Of a stretch of 32,267 nt of DNA, positions 5,064 to 11,480 are shown piece after piece; position 1 is the stretch's first letter, and every line of letters begins with the position of its first letter. This stretch comes from a virus. The stretch covers positions 1 through 32,267 of IMG/VR virus record IMGVR_UViG_3300025154_000295, one strand, 5' to 3'. Under the pieces are notes generated by a model, which saw only the letters and a list, made by a program, of their open reading frames with translations, ran no database searches and was not told the origin of the DNA. The position numbers and the translations under genes are program-made.

Positions 5064-5071
5064 GGCTAGCC
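5064..5071. promoter_or_regulatory. Third GGCTAGCC operator copy
   Basis: The palindrome GGCTAGCC, flanked CT/CA as in the promoter copy 65 bp away (4999-5006). It overlaps the RHH1 stop codon and has no promoter of its own. Six helical turns from the other copy would allow a looped repression complex. Confidence 0.5.
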
Positions 5072-5269
5072 AATGCTCCCCGTATCTGCCTTTTTCATCG
5101 AGTTTTGAAATTCTGAAATAGTTCTTTCAATGGCTTTTCTGCCTATTTCAGTTGCCGTCAAGCCAGTGGTGGCTGCGATTCTGTCTATTTCTTCCCTTTG
5201 CTCTATTGGTATACGAAGGAAAAGAGTTCCCCATTTTTCACGATATTTCTGCGCTATTCTTTTTGTCAT
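5066..5269 (-). CDS. Ribbon-helix-helix repressor, 67 aa (RHH1)
   Basis: ACAGGAGGAAATAAA precedes the ATG at 5269; the longer in-frame extension lacks a good site. The ribbon WGTLFLRIPIEQREEIDRIA, a turn (ATTGLTA) and helix 2 TEIGRKAIERTISEFQ match the Arc/CopG/ParD DNA-binding fold. The extra basic N-terminus (MTKRIAQKYREK) is common in phage members. Its promoter carries a perfect 14-bp palindrome and tandem GCTAGCC half-sites, so it should repress itself and, through GGCTAGCC at 4999, the following operon. It lies at the divergence point of early (minus) and late (plus) genes, where a lysogeny or early-late switch regulator would be expected. Confidence 0.8.
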   Translation of the reverse strand: MTKRIAQKYREKWGTLFLRIPIEQREEIDRIAATTGLTATEIGRKAIERTISEFQNSMKKADTGSIG

Positions 5270-5303
5270 TTTATTTCCTCCTGTCTTGTGATTTCTATGT
5301 AGT

Positions 5304-5335
5304 ATTATAGCACATGTGCTAGCCAGTGGCAAGCC
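5304..5335 (-). promoter_or_regulatory. Consensus promoter and operators of RHH1
   Basis: Minus strand TTGCCA (5332-5327) and a perfect TATAAT (5309-5304) with a 17-bp spacer. The spacer contains the perfect palindrome TAGCACATGTGCTA (5308-5321). Direct repeats GCTAGCC and GCAAGCC (5318-5324, 5329-5335) are 11 bp apart, one helical turn, as expected for side-by-side RHH dimers. Confidence 0.85.
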
Positions 5336-5528
5336 AGCTACAGAGAGCAAAGAAAAAACATATCTATAGAAGAAACACGCAAAATAGCCGGAAACGTGCT
5401 TGTAGTGACCATACGCAAATTGGAGGTACAAACATACCTGTAATGTGTTTTGTGTCGCTCTGTGGTCGCTGTGGCGAAGCTGTTTTTGTTGTGGAGGGAA
5501 GGAAGCATGAGAAAACGGAAAGTTTTGC

Positions 5529-5557
5529 TTGTTATCCGACTTTAACCGTGATAGAAT
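5529..5557 (+). promoter_or_regulatory. Rightward promoter for the packaging module
   Basis: TTGTTA (5529-5534) and TAGAAT (5552-5557) with a 17-bp spacer on the plus strand. It is the only good plus-strand promoter between the divergent RHH1 promoter and the first rightward gene at 5754. Confidence 0.6.
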
Positions 5558-5753
5558 GGTAGTGTGGGGTTTTTATACCTGCTTATTTTTTTTGTGTCTG
5601 TCTACTGTTTTCGGTTGGCGAATACTGTTTATGGGAGCATCCGAGAGGGTGCTTTTATGTTTTGTTTTTATGTATGTAGTATTGATTTCTACCTGCCAAA
5701 TATGGCAGGTGCTAAAATGGTGTCTAGCCTTACTCCCATAAGGGTTTGCTGGT
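5558..5753 (+). other. Structured untranslated leader
   Basis: About 190 nt between the rightward promoter and the gene at 5754. It is T-rich, with a terminator-like hairpin at 5636-5656 and a second hairpin CCTGCC-AAATAT-GGCAGG at 5692-5709. Two hydrophobic overlapping frames read through it (from 5529 and 5564), but neither has a convincing ribosome-binding site. A 39-aa Cys-containing frame at 5443-5562 just upstream is also weakly supported. I treat the segment as an attenuating leader. Confidence 0.4.
5636..5660 (+). terminator. Attenuator-like intrinsic terminator in the leader
   Basis: AGCATCC-GAGA-GGGTGCT (7 bp, one G-U) followed by TTTTATGTTTTG. It lies about 80 nt after the rightward promoter and before the first gene, so read-through rather than initiation may set expression of the module. 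Confidence 0.6.
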
Positions 5754-6392
5754 TTGGCTCGTGAAAAGCAGTATATATATCAGAAAGTGAGTTGTTTTTG
5801 CTTGATTAAAAGATGTTTAATTTTGGACGATGATTTCGGATATGGCAGGACAAGGCGACAAGTTATAGATCCGGAAACCGGCGAAATGCTGGCCGAAGTT
5901 TGGCATAACAAACCTGAGCAGGGTATATTTCCAATTGGAGTCAGCGCGACAGTAGCGCAAACCATTTTTACTAGGGAAGAATCGCCGGACAAGCAGTCGG
6001 AACATATCAGCATCCGCGACAAGGATATAGAACATAGTTATTATGAGTTCTGGAATACGAAAAAAGGACTAAAACCGCCCAAAAAGCGCAGTACAGGGAA
6101 TAAAAAAGGTTACGTGAAGCTGTATAATGAAAAATTGGTGGAACTGAGCGCAAAACTGAGCGATGCAGACATGGGGTTTTTGGTGAAGTTGTCGCCGCTG
6201 ATTGACTGGGACAGTGGAGCATTGACGGACAAGCGGAAAAAGGAAAAGCTGAGCGCAGACGATTTGATTCGTGTGCTGAAAATGCCGGAACGCAACTTCT
6301 ATAGAAGAATGTCAGCACTCACGGGTGCAGGTGTAGCGTATCGGAAGGACGATTGTTATTATATTAATCGTTCGTATATGGCTAAAGGATAG
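5754..6392 (+). CDS. RepL/MarR-like winged-helix phage regulator, 212 aa
   Basis: The C-terminal 95 residues fit the winged-helix pattern of RepL-type and phage regulatory proteins: YNEKLVELSAKLSDADMGFL, then LSPLIDWDSGALTDK, then recognition helix region LSADDLIRVLKMPERNFYRRM, and the typical end YYINRSYMAKG. The N-terminal 110 residues (with DPETGEMLAEVWHNK) are less conserved and may bind a partner. The TTG start at 5754 is weakly supported by AAGGG about 9 nt upstream; an internal TTG is possible. As the first rightward gene, it could control late transcription or replication initiation. Winged-helix DNA binding is fairly sure; the biological role is inference. Confidence 0.6.
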   Translation: MAREKQYIYQKVSCFCLIKRCLILDDDFGYGRTRRQVIDPETGEMLAEVWHNKPEQGIFPIGVSATVAQTIFTREESPDKQSEHISIRDKDIEHSYYEFWNTKKGLKPPKKRSTGNKKGYVKLYNEKLVELSAKLSDADMGFLVKLSPLIDWDSGALTDKRKKEKLSADDLIRVLKMPERNFYRRMSALTGAGVAYRKDDCYYINRSYMAKG

Positions 6393-6444
6393 TAGTTTAT
6401 TGTATCTTACATAGGAATATCTAAGAAAATGAGGTGAAATGATT

Positions 6445-6906
6445 ATGGCAGAGTTTATTGACGAAAGGCATCCGGGAGGACGACCGCTGAAGTTTACGAG
6501 CGTCGAAGAACTTCAGAAAAGAATTGATGAATACTTTGAGTATTGTGATAGTAGAGTAATAAACCAAGTCACGAAGCAAGGTGATGTTGTACCTGTCAAA
6601 ATGCCTAGACCTTATACATTATCAGGATTAGCTTGTTATCTGGATTGTGATAGAAAAACGTTGTTTAACTACTCAAAAGATGACCAGTTTTTCCCCGTTC
6701 TTATGCGTGCGCGAAGAAGATGTGAGAACTTTGCCGAAGAACAGCTCTATGAGGGCAACGATAGAGGCGCGAAATTCTGTCTATTGAACGGTTACGGCTG
6801 GTCCGACACTCAAAAGCTAGAGCTGACGGGCGCTGACGGTGGTCCCGTGGACGTGCGAATAGCTGGTATGAGCGACGAGGAGCTAGAGCAGTTGTTGGAG
6901 GATTAG
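6445..6906 (+). CDS. terS: Terminase small subunit, 153 aa
   Basis: Recognises viral DNA and loads the large terminase for head filling. The protein opens with HPGGRPLKFTSVEELQKRIDEY and continues with an HTH-like segment PYTLSGLACYLDCDRKTLFNY, both typical of the phage small-terminase family that includes P22 gp3-like proteins. The C-terminal part (GAKFCLLNGYGWSDTQKLEL and the acidic tail MSDEELEQLLED) is the usual oligomerisation and TerL-contact tail. The ATG at 6445 is 8 nt from GAGGTG and is preferred over the ATG at 6439. The order terS, small genes, terL, portal is that of P22-like and related podoviruses. Confidence 0.85.
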   Translation: MAEFIDERHPGGRPLKFTSVEELQKRIDEYFEYCDSRVINQVTKQGDVVPVKMPRPYTLSGLACYLDCDRKTLFNYSKDDQFFPVLMRARRRCENFAEEQLYEGNDRGAKFCLLNGYGWSDTQKLELTGADGGPVDVRIAGMSDEELEQLLED

Positions 6907-7019
6907 CCCGAAAACCATATTTCGAAATCCTTCGAAGTTCCGAGAATATACATTATGTAAACTAGCAGAAACATTGTAGCGTGCGTCGTTGCTGGGTTTC
7001 TCTATTTGCCGGCACTATT

Positions 7020-7073
7020 GCAGGTACAAAAACGCCATTTGTCCTCCACTCATGGACATTTCATTGTACCTGC
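7020..7073. repeat. 10-bp inverted repeat in the terS spacer
   Basis: GCAGGTACAA (7020-7029) and TTGTACCTGC (7064-7073) are perfect inverted copies. An inner TGTCC/GGACA pair extends the cruciform or RNA hairpin. GTACCTG recurs near 7237. Confidence 0.7.
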
Positions 7074-7189
7074 TCACCTTCACAGGCGCAGGGTTGTGAT
7101 ACTGTATTGTACGCACAGAGCGCAGCGCATACGCGAGCAGGAGAGCGAGCGCACGTATTTAGATAGGAGATTCGCCAAAAAGATGGGGT

Positions 7190-7206
7190 GGGGGTCAAAC
7201 ACCCCC
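7190..7206. repeat. G5T/AC5 hairpin
   Basis: GGGGGT-CAAAC-ACCCCC: 6 bp of nearly pure G:C with a 5-nt loop. There is no T-run on either strand, so it is not an intrinsic terminator. It could be a protein-binding or cleavage signal. Confidence 0.6.
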
Positions 7207-7319
7207 GGTATGGATTGGTGGGACTCCGGCGGCGGGTACCTGTACCTTATGCTATCTCCATCTAACGATTTATCATTTTATGTATATACATAAAACTAAC
7301 TGAGAACAGGAGACTTGTT

Positions 7320-7598
7320 ATGATAATACCAAATAACATCAAAATACTAGGTCATATTTACAGCATCATCATGGTTGATGATAGAGAAAGTGGTGACTAT
7401 GGAAGTCTTAATCCAAACACTAACACCATCCGCTTGAATAAGAATAAAACTATAAGTCAGATTGATACAACTTTACTGCATGAGATTATTGAGTGCCTCA
7501 ATATGAGTCTTGAACTAAGACTAGAGCATCAGCAAATATCAGCACTTGAAGCGGGACTATATCAAACACTAAAGGACAACAAAATTTCATTCAATTAA
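7320..7598 (+). CDS. ImmA/IrrE-like putative zinc peptidase, 92 aa
   Basis: AGGAG lies 7 nt before the ATG at 7320. The pattern matches short phage proteins related to ImmA/IrrE metalloproteases: opening IPNNIKILGHIYSI, the middle GSLNPNTNTIRLN, the helix TTLLHEIIECLNMSL, and the end ISALEAGLYQTLKDN. The metal motif is HEIIE rather than HExxH, with a later Glu/His (LEHQQI) that could complete it. That variant is common among short phage members, and catalysis is unproven. No substrate is visible. Confidence 0.55.
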   Translation: MIIPNNIKILGHIYSIIMVDDRESGDYGSLNPNTNTIRLNKNKTISQIDTTLLHEIIECLNMSLELRLEHQQISALEAGLYQTLKDNKISFN

Positions 7599-7654
7599 TG
7601 GCTTTTCCATAATCACCAAAACTTCATAAATCATATCATCAAAGGTTGTTAACT

Positions 7655-7765
7655 ATGAAAAGTAACATTAAAGCATGTGGGGTTGTATGTGGATATTGCA
7701 GAGAAGAAAATACAGTATATATACATTCACCTTATGTAACAGAAAATTATTCAGAACAGCGGTGA
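7655..7765 (+). CDS. Small Cys-rich peptide, 36 aa
   Basis: ATG at 7655 with a weak AAAGG upstream, TGA at 7763. Contains CGVVCGYCREE, three Cys in eight residues, suggesting a metal site. The stop is 4 nt before the next ATG and the last codons contain that gene's ribosome-binding site, which supports translational coupling and a real gene. Function unknown. Confidence 0.5.
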   Translation: MKSNIKACGVVCGYCREENTVYIHSPYVTENYSEQR

Positions 7766-7769
7766 TTAA

Positions 7770-8033
7770 ATGAAAACTCCTGCTTGGACAAGAAAAGAAG
7801 GTAAAAGCGAATCTGGCGGGTTAAATAGTAAAGGTCGTAAATCCTATGAGAAGGAAAATCCCGGCAGTAATCTTAAACCTCCTGTATCTAAGGAAACGGC
7901 TAAGAAATCACCTAAAGCAGCGGCAAGAAGGAAGTCCTTCTGTGCAAGAATGGGTGGTATGCCAGGACCGTTAAAGGACGAAAAAGGCAGGCCGACACGA
8001 AGTAAACTCGCTTTAGATAAGTGGGATTGTTAA
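7770..8033 (+). CDS. DUF6321-like phage protein, 87 aa
   Basis: Highly basic. The sequence TPAWTRKEGKSESGGLNSKG followed by RKSYEKENPGSNLKPPV, and then RRKSFCARMGGMPGPLKDEKG with terminal LALDKWDC, matches the conserved family found in many phages close to terminase genes (DUF6321 as I recall it). The role is not established; basic character and location suggest association with DNA or the packaging motor. Full length for the family. Confidence 0.75.
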   Translation: MKTPAWTRKEGKSESGGLNSKGRKSYEKENPGSNLKPPVSKETAKKSPKAAARRKSFCARMGGMPGPLKDEKGRPTRSKLALDKWDC

Positions 8034-8035
8034 AT

Positions 8036-8052
8036 ATAACCGAGGACGGTGT
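8036..8052 (+). repeat. Repeated translation-initiation leader, copy 1
   Basis: ATAACCGAGGACGGTGT, identical to 11481-11497 before another small gene. AGGACGGTGTAA recurs before the gene at 20629. Each copy carries the GAGG Shine-Dalgarno of its gene. Confidence 0.7.
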
Positions 8053-8057
8053 AAGTA

Positions 8058-8408
8058 ATGAGCAAAACCAAAAGGTACCGTAGAAAACCTATTTTTGTTG
8101 ATGCCGAACCTTATGTTGATGGTTTGGAGGATGGCTTTTATCAAGGAATTCCTTATATTGCTGCCGGACAAATAAAGATAAAAATATCACCGGTAGATTA
8201 TATTGCAACAAGACCAGACGGTGTTAGATTTCCTTATGAACCTAAAAACTTCGAGGCAACTTATGAGGAAGTAGGAGATATCGAAGACACTCGCCCCATA
8301 TGTCCTGACTGTAAGACCATCATGGTTAAAACTCACATTGAGTTAAGTGACGGTAGTGGTTGGTTCTCTGGTTGGGGTTGTGATTGCAAATATGAGCCAA
8401 AAAGTTAA
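8058..8408 (+). CDS. PGDYG-like phage protein with C-terminal zinc ribbon, 116 aa
   Basis: Start ATG after AGGACGGTGTAAGTA. Residues around SPVDYIATRPDGVRFPYEPK and then NFEATYEEV match the phage family whose core reads PGDY...G..YP..P..F..TYE, a small beta-domain of unknown role. The last 40 residues add CPDC and CDCKYE Cys pairs, probably a zinc ribbon. It lies in the small-gene set between terS and terL, commonly of unknown function in phages. Confidence 0.6.
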   Translation: MSKTKRYRRKPIFVDAEPYVDGLEDGFYQGIPYIAAGQIKIKISPVDYIATRPDGVRFPYEPKNFEATYEEVGDIEDTRPICPDCKTIMVKTHIELSDGSGWFSGWGCDCKYEPKS

Positions 8409-8462
8409 GCGCATATTACCCGGCCCCGTCAATGGACTAATCAATTGGATGGAAGAATTGAA

Positions 8463-8786
8463 ATGAATTTTCCCAATGAATTAAAAAGTTGTAGTAACAT
8501 GCCGATGAATGAACCTGCATGCTCTATGGAGTTAACCCCACTAGAAAGCATAATGGGGGCAATAACCCAATCTGTGCATGAAAACAGCAATGCCATTTCT
8601 TTGCTTGAAGGAATTGTGCGGAAACCATATCCTGTTTCTTGCGAAGGTAAAGGTTCAACAAATAACGATGTTACGCTGTATGAAAAATTATATACTTTAG
8701 CAGGAATTATAGTAGACAACAATAAGGCATTATATGACTTATGCGACATACTTAAAAACGAAATCGGCGAATTTAAAATAATCTAG
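8463..8786 (+). CDS. Hypothetical protein, 107 aa
   Basis: An in-frame TTG exists at 8445, but GGAAG lies 7 nt before the ATG at 8463, which gives MNFPNELKSCSN. The central and C-terminal parts are helical (SIMGAITQSVHENSNAISLL and TLYEKLYTLAGIIVDNNKAL), with amphipathic pattern typical of small oligomerising phage proteins. It directly precedes terL, so a packaging accessory role is possible. No family recognised. Confidence 0.6.
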   Translation: MNFPNELKSCSNMPMNEPACSMELTPLESIMGAITQSVHENSNAISLLEGIVRKPYPVSCEGKGSTNNDVTLYEKLYTLAGIIVDNNKALYDLCDILKNEIGEFKII

Positions 8787-8804
8787 TCACAGTAAGGTGA
8801 TCTT

Positions 8805-10595
8805 ATGACCGAACAGCAGGAAAAGAAAAAACTATCCACTCAGAAGTTAAGGGAAAAAGCGGCAGCAAAAGTTGAGTTAGAATATCGTAAATCCTCTAAG
8901 AGTGTAGAGTATTTCATAGATAAGTACGCCTACATTGAGGATAGAGACGTTCAAGACTTAGTTGCCAAACTCAACCTATGGGACGGTCAGAAGGAAGCGT
9001 TAAGGAAGATTATTGACAGTAAGTTATCAATTATACTTAAAGCGCGGCAGTTAGGTTTTACTTGGTTATCTCTTATTTACGGATTGCACGGGGTTATATT
9101 TCGACCTGGATATTCTGTTGTTGCTCTGTCTAAAAGGGAAGAGGATGCTAAGGAACTTGTCAGGCGTATTTGCTTTATTCTGAGGTATCTACCTTCATGG
9201 ATGATTCGTCACGTTAAGGGTACTCCGAAGCAATATCCTAACCCTACGTGGGATTCAACGGTATTGTCGGTTACTATCTACCATAAAGGCAAGGAACCTG
9301 CTGTTTTTAACGCTATGTCTGCCGGTCCTGACAGTGGACGCTCTTTCACAGCTAACCTTGTAATACTTGACGAATGGGCGTTTCAGATGTTCGCTAGAGA
9401 TATTTGGTCTGCTGCTTATCCGACTATTAACCGTCCTACTGGTGGACAGGTTATTGGGTTATCTACCGCTAAAAAAGGTACCTTATTTGAGGAAATATTT
9501 TGGAAGGCGTACAACGGTGAGAATACGTTTACGCCTATATTTATGCCTTGGAGTACCGACCCTAGACGTACCCAGGAGTGGTATGAGCAGGTCAAAAAAG
9601 ACTTACCTCATAGTTATATGGCAGAGTATCCAGCAACTCCGGAAGAGGCGTTTACTGCCGGTGAAGGGCAGTTCTTTAAAGAGTTTCGTCGTGATGTGCA
9701 TGTCGTTAAACCTTTTAAGATACCGTCCTGGTGGAAAAGGTTCTGCTCGTTGGACTATGGACTTGATATGTGTTCATGTCACTGGTGGGCAGTATCGCCC
9801 GAAGGCATTATGTGCGCTTATCGTGAGTTATATCAACCCAACTTAACCCTTAGTCAAGCGGCGAAAAAGATTATCTCCATGACACCCAAAGACGAGAAAA
9901 TTAGCTATACGGTTGCTTCTCCTGACTTGTGGAATAGACGACAAGAGACAGGGACAAGCGGTAGGGAGATAATGAATCGTGCTGGACTTAATAATCTGAG
10001 AAAAGCAAAGCATGACCGTGTTGCAGGTTGGAGGGCATTAAGGGAATATCTATTGGTTAGAGAGGAAAAGCAGGACGTTATTACTGATGAAGGTATTGAT
10101 GCGGTTACTGTACTTACTTCTAAACTGAAGATATTTGAGGAATGTAAGAATCTTATACGGTGTTTACCACTACTTGAACATGATAAGAATGACTCCGAGG
10201 ATGCGGCAGATACTCCACACGAGGTCACACACGCGCCGGAGGCATGTTTGATTGGACAAACAATAATAAATACTCCTAATGGCGACTTTCCTATTAAGGA
10301 TTTAGTCGGTAAATTAGGTTGTATATATTGTTATGACGAAGAAAACAAGTGCATGTCAGTATCTACTTTTTCTGATGTTAGGTTAACAAGAGAGAATGTG
10401 GATGTGTATGAAATAGAACTATGTGACGGAAGAAATATTGTTGCAACTAAAGATCATCCTGTACTTACTAATAGCGGATGGAAATTAGTTGAGCAACTTA
10501 CTGACAATGATTTTATTATCGACGTATCATTAGAGGTGAATCATGCAAATAGTAACAGAAACAAAAACAATAACAACACAATACATAATCTTTAA
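8805..10595 (+). CDS. terL: Terminase large subunit N-part (480 aa) fused to split-intein N-domain (116 aa)
   Basis: ATP-driven DNA-packaging motor and nuclease. Residues 79-87 (KARQLGFTW) form the adenine/Walker A-like element, 185-190 (LVILDE) Walker B, 218-225 (GLSTAKKG) the coupling motif, and D317 (SLDYGLD) the first nuclease Asp. At residue 481 (10245) the terminase sequence PHEVTHAPEA stops and an intein begins: block A CLIGQTIINTPNG with Cys1, then block B NIVATKDHPVLTNSGW with the TxxH residues. The intein has no C-terminal blocks in this frame. It ends in a 17-residue Asn-rich tail that overlaps the HNH gene and stops at TAA. The N-domain is about 98 residues and net acidic (about -9). 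Its partner is the ORF at 11215. TerL is therefore split at the conserved nuclease-region motif. Confidence 0.92.
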   Translation: MTEQQEKKKLSTQKLREKAAAKVELEYRKSSKSVEYFIDKYAYIEDRDVQDLVAKLNLWDGQKEALRKIIDSKLSIILKARQLGFTWLSLIYGLHGVIFRPGYSVVALSKREEDAKELVRRICFILRYLPSWMIRHVKGTPKQYPNPTWDSTVLSVTIYHKGKEPAVFNAMSAGPDSGRSFTANLVILDEWAFQMFARDIWSAAYPTINRPTGGQVIGLSTAKKGTLFEEIFWKAYNGENTFTPIFMPWSTDPRRTQEWYEQVKKDLPHSYMAEYPATPEEAFTAGEGQFFKEFRRDVHVVKPFKIPSWWKRFCSLDYGLDMCSCHWWAVSPEGIMCAYRELYQPNLTLSQAAKKIISMTPKDEKISYTVASPDLWNRRQETGTSGREIMNRAGLNNLRKAKHDRVAGWRALREYLLVREEKQDVITDEGIDAVTVLTSKLKIFEECKNLIRCLPLLEHDKNDSEDAADTPHEVTHAPEACLIGQTIINTPNGDFPIKDLVGKLGCIYCYDEENKCMSVSTFSDVRLTRENVDVYEIELCDGRNIVATKDHPVLTNSGWKLVEQLTDNDFIIDVSLEVNHANSNRNKNNNNTIHNL

Positions 10596-10986
10596 CGGAG
10601 TTAAGTTTTATAAAGACGGTAAAGGTTATTGGTTAGCAACTATAGATAAAAAACCCAAAAGACTGCATGTTTATGTATGGGAATGTAGTAACGGAAAAGT
10701 GCCGAAAGGTTATCATGTCCACCATGTCGATTTAGACAAGGATAATAACTATATTGATAATCTGGTTGCGATGAAAAAAGAAGATCATCTAAAACTACAT
10801 GCACTACTCAGCAATATTGACGGAGAATGTTTGGAAAGGAAAAGGAAGAATTTAGACAAATACAGACACCTTGCTACTGAGTGGCATCATACGGATGAAG
10901 CAAGAGAGGTGTCGAGAAAGAATTGGCACAAATCTCTTGGTTTATACATGGACCAGATGATAGTCCTCAAGTGTGACCTATGCTGA
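10543..10986 (+). CDS. HNH homing endonuclease lodged between the intein halves, 147 aa
   Basis: GAGGTGAATC precedes the ATG at 10543. Stops lie directly upstream in this frame, so it is a separate gene and not fused to the intein N-domain. The core KGYHVHHVDLDKDNNYIDNL plus a following DHLKLH has the His residues and Asn of HNH_3-type homing nucleases. The start overlaps the intein N-domain by 53 nt. The reading frame ends at TGA just after KCDLC, where homologous endonucleases continue with a glycine and a zinc finger. The rest is found in the same frame (11008-11211). The nuclease core is intact, so cleavage could be retained. The normal role would be to cut an uninterrupted terL allele and drive homing of the split gene. 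Confidence 0.8.
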   Translation: MQIVTETKTITTQYIIFNGVKFYKDGKGYWLATIDKKPKRLHVYVWECSNGKVPKGYHVHHVDLDKDNNYIDNLVAMKKEDHLKLHALLSNIDGECLERKRKNLDKYRHLATEWHHTDEAREVSRKNWHKSLGLYMDQMIVLKCDLC

Positions 10987-11211
10987 AAGCAATATGAGAC
11001 AAGCATAATGATGAGAGATCATAGTAGGTTTTGCTCTAATAAGTGCAAGTCTGCATACAGGAGAAGTATAGGTGTGGACGATATTGAGAGGGTATGTATT
11101 GTTTGCGAAAAAATATTCCCAATAAATAAATATTCTAAAACAAAGACATGCTCAAGGAAGTGTAGTGCAAAATTAATGCTCCTTAAACGAAATGGTATAA
11201 GGAGGTTTTAG
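10987..11211 (+). pseudogene. C-terminal zinc-finger remainder of the HNH endonuclease after an in-frame TGA
   Basis: In the same frame as the HNH gene: KQYETSIMMRDHSRFCSNKC, then CIVCEKIFP and TCSRKCSAK. These are two treble-clef-like fingers (C-x2-C ... F-C-S-x-K-C). The finger's first Cys pair (CDLC) lies before TGA 10984-10986, so one finger is cut in two. GGA to TGA would restore CDLCGKQYE, the usual form. A separate start at ATGATG (11008) lacks a ribosome-binding site. It ends in TAG, whose upstream codons form the AAGGAGG site for the next ORF. Confidence 0.6.
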
Positions 11212-11214
11212 TTT

Positions 11215-11478
11215 GTGGTACAGGTTAAATCGGTAAAATATGTTGGTAAGTCAGATGTGTTTAATATGGAAGTTGAAAAACATCATAACTTTAGCGTTAA
11301 CGGTGGACTTATTGTCCATAATTGTCGCTACGCCGTAATGTCAAGACCTCCCATTTCTAAAGATGATAAGTATTCGTTCCCCGATGATATGTCACTATCT
11401 GAGCAGTCAGCAGTTTTAAGCAACATTGCGTTTGAGAAAGAATATGAGAAGTTGCAGGAACATATTGTAGGTTTTTAA
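11215..11478 (+). CDS. terL: Split-intein C-domain (36 aa) fused to terminase large subunit C-part (51 aa)
   Basis: AAGGAGG (11197-11203) lies 11 nt before GTG 11215 and overlaps the stop of the previous frame, giving independent translation. The first 36 residues, with block F DVFNMEVEKHHNFSVNGG and block G LIVHN, are the same length as natural split-intein C-domains such as DnaE. Asn36 is the last intein residue and Cys+1 (11323) starts the C-extein CRYAVMSRPPISKDD, which continues the conserved TerL motif interrupted upstream. The C-domain is slightly basic, complementing the acidic N-domain. Trans-splicing would yield a 531-residue terminase, a normal family length. Without splicing the nuclease motif would be broken. 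Confidence 0.9.
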   Translation: MVQVKSVKYVGKSDVFNMEVEKHHNFSVNGGLIVHNCRYAVMSRPPISKDDKYSFPDDMSLSEQSAVLSNIAFEKEYEKLQEHIVGF

Positions 11479-11480
11479 TA

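Larger units (their letters stand above)
6907..7319 (+). other. 413-bp non-coding, hairpin-rich spacer after terS
   Basis: No frame here has a ribosome-binding site or family-like sequence. It holds a 10-bp inverted repeat (7020-7073), a G5T/AC5 hairpin (7190-7206), GGTACCTGTACC (7235-7246), and a purine-rich GCGAGC run (7120-7160). GC content is higher than in the flanks. Position next to terS and density of palindromes make it a candidate packaging-initiation (pac or cos) site. It could also be a decayed insertion. Confidence 0.45.

Noticed and set aside
5443-5562. 39-aa frame with CGRC motif upstream of the rightward promoter
   Set aside because: The nearest GGAGG is 16 nt away and the frame overlaps the promoter; too weak to annotate.
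9367-9846. Plus-strand 159-aa frame inside terL
   Set aside because: Out-of-frame shadow of the terminase ATPase and nuclease region.
10984-10986. Genome-wide TGA recoding (Gly or Trp)
   Set aside because: Several genes with clear ends stop at TGA (RHH2, portal, the 36-aa Cys peptide, RHH3), and no other in-frame TGA interrupts a recognisable protein.
10245-11322. Group I or II intron instead of a split intein
   Set aside because: Protein-level splicing motifs (Cys1, TxxH, HN, Cys+1) lie exactly at the junctions, and the ends of the inserted segment are coding up to the extein boundary.
10543-11322. Single continuous intein broken by sequencing errors
   Set aside because: It would need a frameshift and two point errors, and would leave dedicated ribosome-binding sites before both the HNH and IntC frames unexplained. 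Kept only as a refutation test.
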